This document shows, piece after piece, positions 7,671 through 16,391 of a stretch of DNA of 64,000 bases. The position numbers and the translations under genes were made by a program. Below the pieces are notes generated by a model. That model searched no databases and was not told the DNA's origin. It was given only the letters and a program-made list of their open reading frames with translations. The number at the start of each line of letters is the position of its first letter. Within the stretch, counting starts at the first letter, position 1. Source of the stretch: Candidatus Zixiibacteriota bacterium (GTDB lineage Bacteria > Zixibacteria > MSB-5A5 > GN15 > PGXB01); assembly GCA_016933695.1 (NCBI GenBank), contig JAFGAL010000008.1:34455-98454 (forward strand). Reading direction: 5' to 3'.

Positions 7671-10600
7671 ATGACTGAGAATACCAAAAGACGATTGGTA
7701 ACGATCGACGGCAACTCCGCCGCCGCCTACGTCGCTCACGCCGTCAGTGAGGTTATCGCCATCTATCCCATCACGCCGTCATCCGGCATGGGAGAGATCT
7801 CGGACGCCAAGTCCGCGGCCGGCGAAACCAATATCTGGGGCACCATTCCCAATGTGATTGAAATGCAATCCGAAGCGGGCGCATCCGGCGCCATTCACGG
7901 TGCGGCCACCGCGGGCAGCCTGACCACCACGTTCACGGCGTCGCAGGGACTGCTGTTGATGCTCCCGAACATGTTCAAGATCGCCGGTGAATTGACCCCG
8001 ACCACGTTCCACGTAACCGCGCGGTCCATCGCCACTCATGCCCTCTCGATTTTCGGGGATCATTCCGATGTCATGGCGGCGCGTTCCACCGGCTTCGGTC
8101 TGATGGCATCCGGTTCCATCCAGGAAGTGATGGATCTGGCCCTGATCGCCACCGCCTCGTCGCTGGACAGCAAGATCCCGTTCGTGCATTTCTTTGATGG
8201 GTTTCGCACCTCGCACGAGGAACAGAAAGTCGAAGAAATCTCGTTCGACGATATGCGGGCCGTAATCGATGACAAGGCGGTCAGCGAACTGCGCGAACGT
8301 TCGCTCAGCCCGGATCACCCGACCCTGAAAGGCTCATCGCAGAATCCCGACGTCTTCTTCCAGGCGAGGGAAACCGTGAACACCTATTATGACGCGGCCC
8401 CGGCCAAAGTCCAGGCGGTGATGGATCGTTTCGCCAAACAGGTGGGACGCCGGTACCACCTGTTCGACTATGTCGGCGCCCCCGATGCCGAACGCATCGT
8501 CATCATGATGGGCTCCGGCGCCGAAACCATGCATGAAACGGTCGAGTACCTGGTTGACCAGGGCGAAAAAGTCGGTTTGATCAAGGTCCGTCTGTATCGG
8601 CCGTTCTCCACCGAAGCCCTGCTTGGAGCCATTCCGAAAACCGTGACCAAAATCGCCGTCCTCGACCGAACCAAGGAACCGGGCGCCGTCGGCGAACCGC
8701 TGTATACCGACATCCAGACCGCGGTCAGTGAGGGTATGAAAGACGGCACCGCACCGTTTGCAAATTACCCGATGATTGTCGGCGGACGGTACGGTCTCAG
8801 CTCCAAGGAGTTCAATCCGGGCATGGCCAAAGCGGTGCTGGACAATCTGAAAACCGACCAACCCAAAAACCATTTTACGGTCGGTATCAATGACGATGTC
8901 ACCCACACCAGCCTTGACGTCGACAAGAAATTCGACATCGAAGGCGAAGACACCTTCCGGGGATTATTTTACGGTCTGGGCGCCGATGGGACGGTTGGTG
9001 CCAACAAGAACTCAATCAAAATCATCGGTGAAAACACGGACAACTTCGCCCAGGGCTATTTCGTCTACGACTCGAAAAAAGCCGGTGCCATCACGGTGTC
9101 GCACGTCCGCTTCGGCAAAAAAGAACTGCGGCGTCCCTACCTGATCAGCACCGCCAATTTCGTCGCCTGTCACAACTTCTCCTTCCTCGAGAAATACGAC
9201 ATGCTCGGCGATATCAATCCGGGCGGCACGTTCCTGCTGAACAGTCCCTACGGCCCCGACGAGGTCTGGGATAAGATGCCGATGGAAGTGCAAAAACAGA
9301 TAATCGACAAAAAGCTGAAGTTCTACGTCATCGACGGCATCAAGCTGGCCAGGGAACTCGGTCTCGGGGCGCGCATCAACATGATTATGCAGACCGCATT
9401 CTTCATGATCAGCAACATTCTACCCAAAGAAAAAGCGATCGACGCCATCAAAAAGGCGATCGTCAAGACCTACGGCGCCAAGGGCGAGAAGATCGTCAAC
9501 ATGAACTATGCTGCCGTCGACACCGCGACCAGGAACCTGCACGAAGTCAAATATCCGCAGAAAGTGACCAGCAAGCTGAAAATGCCGCCGACCGTCCCCG
9601 AGGACGCTCCGGAATTCGTGAAAACGGTCACCGCAACCATCATTGCCAACAAAGGCAACGATGTTCCGGTCTCGGCCATGCCGTACGACGGCACGTTCAT
9701 GACCGGCACCACGCAGTATGAAAAGCGCAACATCGCGGTCGACATCCCGGTCTGGGATGAGGAAACCTGCATTCAGTGCGGCATCTGCTCCATCGTCTGT
9801 CCGCACGCCGCCATTCGGATGAAAATCTACGATCCGAAATATCTTGAGGGTGCGCCGAAGACATTCAAGGCGGTTGACGCCAAGACCAAGCCGTTCGCCG
9901 GGATGAAATTCACCCTGCAAACCGCACCGGAAGACTGCACCGGTTGCGAATTGTGCGTGCAGGCCTGTCCGGTCGAGGTGAAAGACGCCGACGGCAACAA
10001 GACCGGCAAGCGGGCGGTGTACATGATGCCGCAAATCCCCCTGCGCAAACCGGAAGCGGAGAATTTCAAATTCTTCCTGACCATCCCGGATATCGACCCG
10101 GCCAGGATCAACATCGCCTCCACCAAGGGCAGTCAGCTGGTTACACCGCTGTTCGAGTTCTCGGGAGCCTGTGCCGGATGCGGTGAAACGCCGTATGTCA
10201 AACTGCTGACCCAGCTGTTCGGCGACCGCGCCCTGATGGGCAACGCCACGGGATGTTCCTCCATTTACGGCGGAAACCTGCCGACCACGCCGTACTGCAA
10301 ACGAGCCGATGGACTCGGCCCGGCCTGGTCGAATTCGCTGTTCGAGGATGCCGGTGAGTTCGCGTTCGGGATGCGGCTGGCGGTGGACAAACTCAATGTC
10401 TATGCGCTGGAACTTCTGCACAAGCTCTTTCCCGCCGACTACGAAGCCATCGCGGGCGCCGATCAGTCCACACAGGTGGGTATCGAACAGCAACGCGCCC
10501 GGATCAAGGCGGTGCTGTCCAAGCTGAACGGAAACAACAGCCCGGAAGCGGCCAAACTCAAGGACCTCGCCAATTACCTGGTGAAAAAATCGGTCTGGGC

Positions 10601-11252
10601 AATCGGTGGTGACGGCTGGGCGTACGATATCGGATTCGGAGGACTGGATCATATCCTCGCCTCCGGCCGCAATATCAACGTGCTGGTGCTGGATACCGAG
10701 GTGTATTCCAATACCGGCGGGCAGATGTCCAAGTCGTCCCCGATGGGAGCGGTCGCGAAATTCGCCGCCGCCGGAAAACCGATCCCCAAGAAAGATCTCG
10801 GCCGCATGATGATGGCTTACGGCAGTGTCTATGTGGCCCAGATCGCCATTGGCGCCAGCCACAATCAGGCGGTGAAGGCCTTTATCGAGGCCGAGCAGTA
10901 TGACGGGCCGTCGATTGTGATCGCCTATGCGCATTGTATCGCCCACGGTATCAACATGATCAACGGTCTTGAGGATCAGAAACGCGCGGTCGATTCCGGC
11001 CACTGGATACTGTATCGCTACAATCCCGATCTGATCGCGCAGGGCAAGAACCCGCTTCAGCTCGACAGCAAAGCGCCGTCAATCAGCTATGCGGACTACG
11101 CCTACAAACAGACCCGTTTTCGCACGCTGAAAGCCGGCATGCCGGAACGCGCGGAAATGCTGATGACGAAGGCACAGAGCGAGGCCGATCGCCGCTACAG
11201 TATTTATAAACAGTTGGCGGAGATGGATTACAGCGCCTTTGCCGCAAAATAG
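7671..11252 (+). CDS. nifJ: Pyruvate:ferredoxin (flavodoxin) oxidoreductase
   Basis: A 1193-residue single-chain enzyme that oxidises pyruvate and CoA to acetyl-CoA and CO2 while reducing ferredoxin. The order is N-terminal pyrimidine domain (IYPITPSSGMGE), CoA/domain II, gamma domain (GYFVYDSKKAGA, HVRFGKKELR), two [4Fe-4S] motifs (CIQCGICSIVCP near 699; CTGCELCVQACP near 755) and the TPP domain with the third-cluster cysteines (CAGCGE near 832; HCIAHG) and GDGWAYDIGFGGLDH near 979. Length matches NifJ proteins. I chose ATG at 7671 because GGAGAT lies seven bases upstream; an in-frame TTG at 7656 overlaps that ribosome site. A strong terminator follows. It points to anaerobic or microaerobic metabolism. 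Confidence 0.97.
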   Translation: MTENTKRRLVTIDGNSAAAYVAHAVSEVIAIYPITPSSGMGEISDAKSAAGETNIWGTIPNVIEMQSEAGASGAIHGAATAGSLTTTFTASQGLLLMLPNMFKIAGELTPTTFHVTARSIATHALSIFGDHSDVMAARSTGFGLMASGSIQEVMDLALIATASSLDSKIPFVHFFDGFRTSHEEQKVEEISFDDMRAVIDDKAVSELRERSLSPDHPTLKGSSQNPDVFFQARETVNTYYDAAPAKVQAVMDRFAKQVGRRYHLFDYVGAPDAERIVIMMGSGAETMHETVEYLVDQGEKVGLIKVRLYRPFSTEALLGAIPKTVTKIAVLDRTKEPGAVGEPLYTDIQTAVSEGMKDGTAPFANYPMIVGGRYGLSSKEFNPGMAKAVLDNLKTDQPKNHFTVGINDDVTHTSLDVDKKFDIEGEDTFRGLFYGLGADGTVGANKNSIKIIGENTDNFAQGYFVYDSKKAGAITVSHVRFGKKELRRPYLISTANFVACHNFSFLEKYDMLGDINPGGTFLLNSPYGPDEVWDKMPMEVQKQIIDKKLKFYVIDGIKLARELGLGARINMIMQTAFFMISNILPKEKAIDAIKKAIVKTYGAKGEKIVNMNYAAVDTATRNLHEVKYPQKVTSKLKMPPTVPEDAPEFVKTVTATIIANKGNDVPVSAMPYDGTFMTGTTQYEKRNIAVDIPVWDEETCIQCGICSIVCPHAAIRMKIYDPKYLEGAPKTFKAVDAKTKPFAGMKFTLQTAPEDCTGCELCVQACPVEVKDADGNKTGKRAVYMMPQIPLRKPEAENFKFFLTIPDIDPARINIASTKGSQLVTPLFEFSGACAGCGETPYVKLLTQLFGDRALMGNATGCSSIYGGNLPTTPYCKRADGLGPAWSNSLFEDAGEFAFGMRLAVDKLNVYALELLHKLFPADYEAIAGADQSTQVGIEQQRARIKAVLSKLNGNNSPEAAKLKDLANYLVKKSVWAIGGDGWAYDIGFGGLDHILASGRNINVLVLDTEVYSNTGGQMSKSSPMGAVAKFAAAGKPIPKKDLGRMMMAYGSVYVAQIAIGASHNQAVKAFIEAEQYDGPSIVIAYAHCIAHGINMINGLEDQKRAVDSGHWILYRYNPDLIAQGKNPLQLDSKAPSISYADYAYKQTRFRTLKAGMPERAEMLMTKAQSEADRRYSIYKQLAEMDYSAFAAK

Positions 11253-11280
11253 ATTTGCGACAGACCGCATGAAAACACAG

Positions 11281-11308
11281 GGGCAGGATTTTTTCCTGCC
11301 CTTTTTTT
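11281..11308 (+). terminator. Rho-independent terminator after nifJ
   Basis: An 8-bp stem (GGGCAGGA/TCCTGCCC) with a five-T loop is followed by seven T. It ends the nifJ transcript before the outer-membrane protein gene. Confidence 0.9.
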
Positions 11309-11432
11309 GCACACCGGATTTCCTAATCATAAGCGTCCAAAGCGATTGCCGTTCCGTACGAAATACAATCGGCCTTAAGATTCCCCCCCTAATGTCCGAT
11401 AACTAAAGGGAAAATCATTTTAAGGAGGACTT

Positions 11433-12263
11433 ATGCTTAGAAGAATCGTTCCAGTCGTGGCGGTGCTGTTTCTCATGACCGCCGTCGCCCCCGTCTTCGC
11501 GCAAACCGAGGACGAAATCGTGGCAAAATATCTCCAGAAAGCGGAGAAAAAACATAAAACCAAAGTCGGTTTCCTCTCGGCCAATTTCTCGTACGGCCGT
11601 CTTGCCGAGGACAACGGATACCGCCAATTCAATTTCGCGGCAACGTCCGATTTGTCCACCCTGGAAGGACTCGCCGGTCCCACCGAGGGTATTTTCCGTT
11701 CCAAACAGTTCGGACTCGATTTCGGCATGATGCTTGCCCCCAAGATGGCAGTCAAGATGGGGTTCGAATACTGGCTGAAGATGAGTACCGATATCAATGT
11801 CGATTATGACATGAGCATCGGCGTGCTCGAGGTTGAGGATATGTACCAGTCGGAATCCGAAGTGAGTGTATACGGATTCAGGCTCGGATTTGACTATTAC
11901 CTGCTCAATCCACCCGACCGCTACGGCAAACTCAACAATCTGGCGGTCAAGGTCGGTGCCGGCGGCGGGATGTACATGGCCAGCTGGGATTTCTGGCAGT
12001 CCGGAGATGCCGAATCCGATCCGCTGAAAGCCAATTCGCCCGGATTCTGGGTGCAGGGCGGCGTGGAATACCCGATTGGGTTCTTCGATATGGCTGTCGC
12101 GGCCGATTTGTCATACTTTTATCTGAACTTCAGCGGCTTTGAATCGTACAATGCATCAAGTGGTGACTTGCAGTTGACCTACCCCGGAAGCACTGATGAA
12201 ATCGAGCTGGATTTCTCCGGTCTGCGCGGCAAGGTCGAGCTGAAGAAATTCTTCTCGTGGTGA
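11433..12263 (+). CDS. Exported protein, probable outer-membrane beta-barrel
   Basis: 276 residues, family not recognised. A Sec signal peptide (RRIVPVVAVLFLMTAVAPVFA) ends about residue 23. The mature part has alternating hydrophobic and polar strands with many aromatic residues (DFGMMLAPKMAVKMGFEYW, VYGFRLGFDYYLL, VAADLSYFYLNFSGF) and ends in FFSW, a terminal aromatic as in many outer-membrane barrels. Start ATG 11433 has a perfect AAGGAGG site. It stands alone between the nifJ terminator and a separate promoter at 12272. An 8- to 12-stranded barrel is the simplest reading; ligand and role are unknown. Confidence 0.7.
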   Translation: MLRRIVPVVAVLFLMTAVAPVFAQTEDEIVAKYLQKAEKKHKTKVGFLSANFSYGRLAEDNGYRQFNFAATSDLSTLEGLAGPTEGIFRSKQFGLDFGMMLAPKMAVKMGFEYWLKMSTDINVDYDMSIGVLEVEDMYQSESEVSVYGFRLGFDYYLLNPPDRYGKLNNLAVKVGAGGGMYMASWDFWQSGDAESDPLKANSPGFWVQGGVEYPIGFFDMAVAADLSYFYLNFSGFESYNASSGDLQLTYPGSTDEIELDFSGLRGKVELKKFFSW

Positions 12264-12271
12264 TTTAGCCG

Positions 12272-12299
12272 TTGACAGGACGACTCCAGTCACTATTTT
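12272..12299 (+). promoter_or_regulatory. Sigma-70 type promoter of the TolB-like gene
   Basis: TTGACA at 12272-12277, a 16-bp spacer and TATTTT at 12294-12299 lie just after the stop of the preceding gene and about 43 bp before the chosen start. Confidence 0.6.
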
Positions 12300-12342
12300 G
12301 GTATGACAATGGACAAACGTTAATACAGGATAGGATTTGGTT

Positions 12343-13353
12343 TTGAAACAGGTTTGTATCGTATTTCTGGCGTTGGTAGGACTGTTGACCGCAAACGGTT
12401 TGGCGCAACAAAGCCAACCGCCGAAACTGTCTATGGAAAAAGCCGGCAAGATTTCGGCTCCATCCGGTCAGATCGCATTCATCCGGGATAAAAACGTATG
12501 GGTCATGAACTGGGACGGCTCCAATCAACAGAAGCTGGTAACGGCGGAAAACGCCGATGGCAGACTGTCCTGGTCGCCCGACGGGAAACAGATCGCCTTC
12601 GTGCGGCAGGGATCGATCAATCTCCAGGGACCGAACAATCTCGGCGGCTTTCACAAGTTGTACGATGTGTTTGTTGCCTTCATGGACTCACTCGGACAAA
12701 ACAGCAACTGGTGGCAACAGATAACCGACAACCTGGGTGGTCGGTATCCGGAATGGCAACCCGACGGCAAGACGATCGTGTTTACCAATGATATGAATGC
12801 CAATTATGTCAATTCCGTATTTCCCAACTACCAGACCTGCGCGGTGAACATCGAAAGCGGAAAGGTGACGCCGTTTTTAAGCGATTTGGCGGATTCCACC
12901 GATCTGTATGCCATCATGCCGACGGTCGGTCCGGACAGTTTGTATGCGTTTGTCCTGTTTAACAAGATGACCCCCGCGGGGGTGATCATCTCACCGATCG
13001 ACGTGAAAACGTTCGATGAAACGACCATCAGACAGAAATTCAAATCGATTCCCAAGGGATATGCCCCGGCCTGGTCACCGGACGGCAAGTGGCTGGCATA
13101 TATCCTGAACGACATGTCGAACCAGGCAATATATATCACCACGCCGGATGCCGCGGAAACGTATTTTATCTACAAACCGCCGGTGAAACAAAATCTCCAG
13201 ACCTATCCCCTTTCCTGGGCGTCGAACTCCCAATGGCTGACCTTCGGACTGTCGGACGGTTCGCTGTGGATTATCGATATAACCGGAAACGGACTCAAGC
13301 AGATTGTTCCGGCCGGCATGAACATCGCACCGGCCTGGTCTAAGCATAAGTAA
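12343..13353 (+). CDS. Exported TolB-like beta-propeller protein
   Basis: About 336 residues with a signal peptide (KQVCIVFLALVGLLTANGLAQ) and WD40-like PD40 repeats: LSWSPDGKQIAFVR, EWQPDGKTIVFT, PAWSPDGKWLAYIL, LSWASNSQWLTFGL. Such propellers are periplasmic and mediate protein contacts; TolB itself works with the Tol-Pal system, but no tol/pal gene is adjacent and the N-terminal TolB domain is not apparent, so no gene name is given. I prefer TTG at 12343, with AGGA seven bases upstream; an in-frame TTG at 12337 is the alternative and there is no nearby ATG. It is transcribed alone and ends at a two-way terminator shared with pepA. Confidence 0.75.
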   Translation: MKQVCIVFLALVGLLTANGLAQQSQPPKLSMEKAGKISAPSGQIAFIRDKNVWVMNWDGSNQQKLVTAENADGRLSWSPDGKQIAFVRQGSINLQGPNNLGGFHKLYDVFVAFMDSLGQNSNWWQQITDNLGGRYPEWQPDGKTIVFTNDMNANYVNSVFPNYQTCAVNIESGKVTPFLSDLADSTDLYAIMPTVGPDSLYAFVLFNKMTPAGVIISPIDVKTFDETTIRQKFKSIPKGYAPAWSPDGKWLAYILNDMSNQAIYITTPDAAETYFIYKPPVKQNLQTYPLSWASNSQWLTFGLSDGSLWIIDITGNGLKQIVPAGMNIAPAWSKHK

Positions 13354-13370
13354 TGATCGGCGCTAGCCGT

Positions 13371-13401
13371 AAAAAAAACCCGCCGTCAGGCGGGTTTTTT
13401 T
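13371..13401. terminator. Bidirectional terminator between convergent genes
   Basis: CCCGCC-GTCA-GGCGGG with eight A on one side and seven T on the other serves both the propeller gene (plus) and pepA (minus). Confidence 0.9.
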
Positions 13402-13404
13402 ATG

Positions 13405-14892
13405 CTATACTTTTTTCCATTGCGATAACAGCTCCACCAGAAGCCGCATTCCGAATGCGGTATATCCCTTGGGTATGTAGGGTTTGCCGGACTCCTCGAG
13501 ATCAACCGAGGCGATGTCGATATGTGCCCAGGGCCAGTCGCCGACTCCGCCGACTTCCAGAAACGCCGCCGCCGTGCATGATGTCGCCGGTTTGCCGCCG
13601 GAGTTTTTCAGATCGGCAACCGGGGATTTCATCCAGTCCCGGTAATCGTCCCAGATCGGCATCGGCCAGACCCGCTCCCCGGTGGCGTCCGACGCTTCCC
13701 GAATACTTGCCTTGAGCTTGTCGTTGTTTCCCATCAACAAGGCCGCGGCATACCCGGTGATATACATGGCTCCCCCGGTCAGGGTGGCGATATCGATCAC
13801 CGCCTGCGGATCGAATTCATTGGCGTAATCGAGCGCATCGATCAGAATCAGCCGCCCCTCGGCATCGGTGTTGATGATTTCGACCGTTTTCCCCTTGCGG
13901 GATGTCAACACGTCCCCCGGTTTGAGGGCGGTGCCGGAGGGAAGGTTTTCCGCCAGCGGCAGAAGACCAACCACGTTGCGCTTGAGTCCCAGCCGCGCGG
14001 CGGTCACGATGGCCGCCAGCACGCATCCCGCACCGGTCATGTCGGATCGCATATGATGCATGTCCAATCCCGGCTTCAGCGATATACCGCCGGCATCGAA
14101 CGTAATCCCCTTGCCCACCAGTACGATCGGTTTGCCTTCGGTGGTGCCGGCATATTTCAGGACCAAAAATCTCGGCGGTTCGGTGGAACCGTTCGCAACA
14201 CCGAGCAGGCAGTTCATCCGTTCCGCTTTGATCTGTTTTTCATCGAGAACGGTGCACGCAAATCCATGCATTTTCGCCAGGGCCGTTGCCTGCGATGCGA
14301 ATTTTCGGGGGGTTAGGACATTGGCAGGCGTCCCGGACAGATCACGCGCCAACACCACCCCTTCGGCAATGATCAGTCCGCGTTCCGCCCCGCGAGTCAG
14401 TTTGTTGATACCGGTTTTCGCACCGGTACACAACAACAGACTGCCGGTGCTTTCGTTGTTGTTATCCGAGCTTTTAAACTGCGTGAAACGGTACTGCCCG
14501 AGGATAAATCCCTCGACCACTGCCTGAGCGATTTCCGCGGAGGCATCGGCATCGAAATAAAACGCCACCGTCGCCGACTTGCGAACGGCCGTCAGGCGCG
14601 AAAGCACTCCCGCCGACCGCCGGTAGGTTTCATGATCGATTTTCTTTTTCTCGCCCAAACCCGCCAGGATCACCCGCTCGGCCGGCATTCTGGTCAGGGT
14701 ATGGACGACTGCCGTCTGTCCCGGCTTTCCCTCGAATTCACCACTGGCATACACTTTTCCGATGCCGCCGTCAAGTATCCGGTCGAGCTCTTTGAGACTG
14801 CTCACCCGTTCGACAGGCGCTTCCGGACAGAATATCACCAGCGATGAGGTCGCAATATCCTTCAGTCCCGCTGTGTCAAACCGTAATTGCAT
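13405..14892 (-). CDS. pepA: Leucyl aminopeptidase (M17 cytosol aminopeptidase)
   Basis: A 495-residue two-metal peptidase releasing N-terminal residues from peptides. The catalytic domain has VGKGITFDAGGISLKP near residue 257, the metal ligands in RSDMTGAG, and the signature NTDAEGRLIL near 340; the metal-binding and catalytic Lys, Asp, Glu and Arg are present. The N-terminal macro-like domain is divergent, as usual in the family. It ends at a shared terminator. An upstream HDOD gene on the same strand ends 134 bp before it and is probably a separate unit. Confident family call; any DNA-binding role as in E. coli PepA cannot be inferred. Confidence 0.95.
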   Translation of the reverse strand: MQLRFDTAGLKDIATSSLVIFCPEAPVERVSSLKELDRILDGGIGKVYASGEFEGKPGQTAVVHTLTRMPAERVILAGLGEKKKIDHETYRRSAGVLSRLTAVRKSATVAFYFDADASAEIAQAVVEGFILGQYRFTQFKSSDNNNESTGSLLLCTGAKTGINKLTRGAERGLIIAEGVVLARDLSGTPANVLTPRKFASQATALAKMHGFACTVLDEKQIKAERMNCLLGVANGSTEPPRFLVLKYAGTTEGKPIVLVGKGITFDAGGISLKPGLDMHHMRSDMTGAGCVLAAIVTAARLGLKRNVVGLLPLAENLPSGTALKPGDVLTSRKGKTVEIINTDAEGRLILIDALDYANEFDPQAVIDIATLTGGAMYITGYAAALLMGNNDKLKASIREASDATGERVWPMPIWDDYRDWMKSPVADLKNSGGKPATSCTAAAFLEVGGVGDWPWAHIDIASVDLEESGKPYIPKGYTAFGMRLLVELLSQWKKV

Positions 14893-15026
14893 AAATCATC
14901 CCTTTGTCGTGCAATCAAATCATTGCATCAATGAGGTTTTTTCTTTCCCTGAGAATACGGGCTTTAACCGGGAGAAACAAGGTTTTTATTCGGGTGAAGA
15001 TCAGGAACGAAAGACTGCGGACGCGA

Positions 15027-16346
15027 CTATTTACTGCGTCGCATGGGCTGATCGATATTTGCCAGGCGGGCTTTGATCTTCTCGTCGATATTCAGAATCC
15101 GCGATTTGTCAAAAAACTCCAGGTCATCGAGCATATTGACTTCGGACAATTCTTCGATAACCGCCACGATTTTGCGAACAGCGATATCGAAAACGTCCAG
15201 CTCATGGGGCAACATTGCGGCGATGGCATTGCTGTCCCTGGTGTTCAGCGACATGCGCAGAATCTGGGAATGGCCGGAAATCTCCATCGCGGCATTGTTG
15301 ATATAATGCGCCAACGTCGAGGTCGCCACCTGTTTGGCCTCGAGAATGCCGCGTTCGCGCTCCTCGTTGAGAAGCCGACTGGTCAACTCCTGCCGTTCCT
15401 GAAACAGGCGCTGGAGCGACATATACGTGCAGAAGATTTCCTTGTTGGCGCGTGACAGGATGACCTCGAAGTCCTCGACCTCGATATCGATGGTTCGGGC
15501 AAAGGCCAGTGAATCCCGGATAATCGCGCCGGAGATATCCCCCAACTGCTGTTCGTTGACTCCGAGTCGCCTGGCCATAAAGGTAATCTTGGTGATTTTC
15601 TCCTCGTAATCCGGGTTTTCATCTTCCATGATGACATCGCGCCCGAGCACCACCGCCAGACGAATGATGTCGTCAAGGCTTTTGTGGGGTTGACTGCCGT
15701 GAATATGATGATTACCGATTGCGGAAATCAGGTGTTCCGGTAAACACCATTTCTGGGCGATCAGTTTCCCGACCTCTTCATGCGTGATGCCGAATTTCTG
15801 CCGTTCCGCCTGAAGCAGACTGCCGGACTGCCGGGCGTTGCGAATCACCACCCGATACTCATCGAGATAATGATCCAGAAAATACAACAGCCCGATTTCA
15901 AGCAACAGGCCGCAGGTAAACGCGTCCTCCGGCGCCGGGTAATCGCAGGCCACCGCCAGTTTCCGGCAGGTCATGGCAGTTGTCACGAAACCGCCGTACA
16001 AGGCGTTGATGTCGATTTCCAGATCGCTTTTTAGACGATTGGCATTGAACAGCGATGCCGACAGGGCCAGACATTTGACGGTGGTCACCCCCATCACCAT
16101 GATCGCCTGAGGAATGCTGTTGACGCGGTGGGTTAGCCCGTAGAACGAGGAATTGGCAATCTTCAGCAATCGCCCGGTCAGGGCCGGATCACGGCGAATG
16201 ATATCGGCCAGCGCCTCGAAGCTGATATCGTCCTTTCCGACCGATTCCAAAATCTCCAGGACGGCATCCGGCAACGCCAGCAAATCATTGCTGTGCGCAA
16301 TCTGGCCCCGGATATCAGGTACGTTTACTGTCTTGGTCGTAGGCAT
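15027..16346 (-). CDS. HDOD-domain protein with an orphan histidine-kinase H-box domain
   Basis: 439 residues. The N-terminal part to about 280 is an HDOD domain (LPDAVLEILESVGKD, DPALTGRLLKIANSSFYG, IPQAIMVMGV), a non-catalytic HD relative found in signalling proteins. After a helical linker, residues about 340-410 look like a HisKA dimerisation domain: STLAHYINNAAMEISGHSQI copies the usual HEINNPLA..SGHAQ pattern and keeps the His, with Tyr in place of Glu. The protein then stops; there is no ATPase domain. It lies 45 bp downstream of the pseudo-kinase/receiver gene on the same strand, so the two are probably expressed together. It may be phosphorylated by, or dimerise with, another kinase (inference). 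Confidence 0.8.
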   Translation of the reverse strand: MPTTKTVNVPDIRGQIAHSNDLLALPDAVLEILESVGKDDISFEALADIIRRDPALTGRLLKIANSSFYGLTHRVNSIPQAIMVMGVTTVKCLALSASLFNANRLKSDLEIDINALYGGFVTTAMTCRKLAVACDYPAPEDAFTCGLLLEIGLLYFLDHYLDEYRVVIRNARQSGSLLQAERQKFGITHEEVGKLIAQKWCLPEHLISAIGNHHIHGSQPHKSLDDIIRLAVVLGRDVIMEDENPDYEEKITKITFMARRLGVNEQQLGDISGAIIRDSLAFARTIDIEVEDFEVILSRANKEIFCTYMSLQRLFQERQELTSRLLNEERERGILEAKQVATSTLAHYINNAAMEISGHSQILRMSLNTRDSNAIAAMLPHELDVFDIAVRKIVAVIEELSEVNMLDDLEFFDKSRILNIDEKIKARLANIDQPMRRSK

Positions 16347-16391
16347 AGTCTGCCTAATTAATCGGCAGAATTCAAGTAAATTTGAGAATGA

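Noticed and set aside
9420..11003. Long minus-strand frame inside nifJ (527 codons)
   Set aside because: It is antisense to a fully conserved enzyme and its composition reflects codon bias of the other strand.
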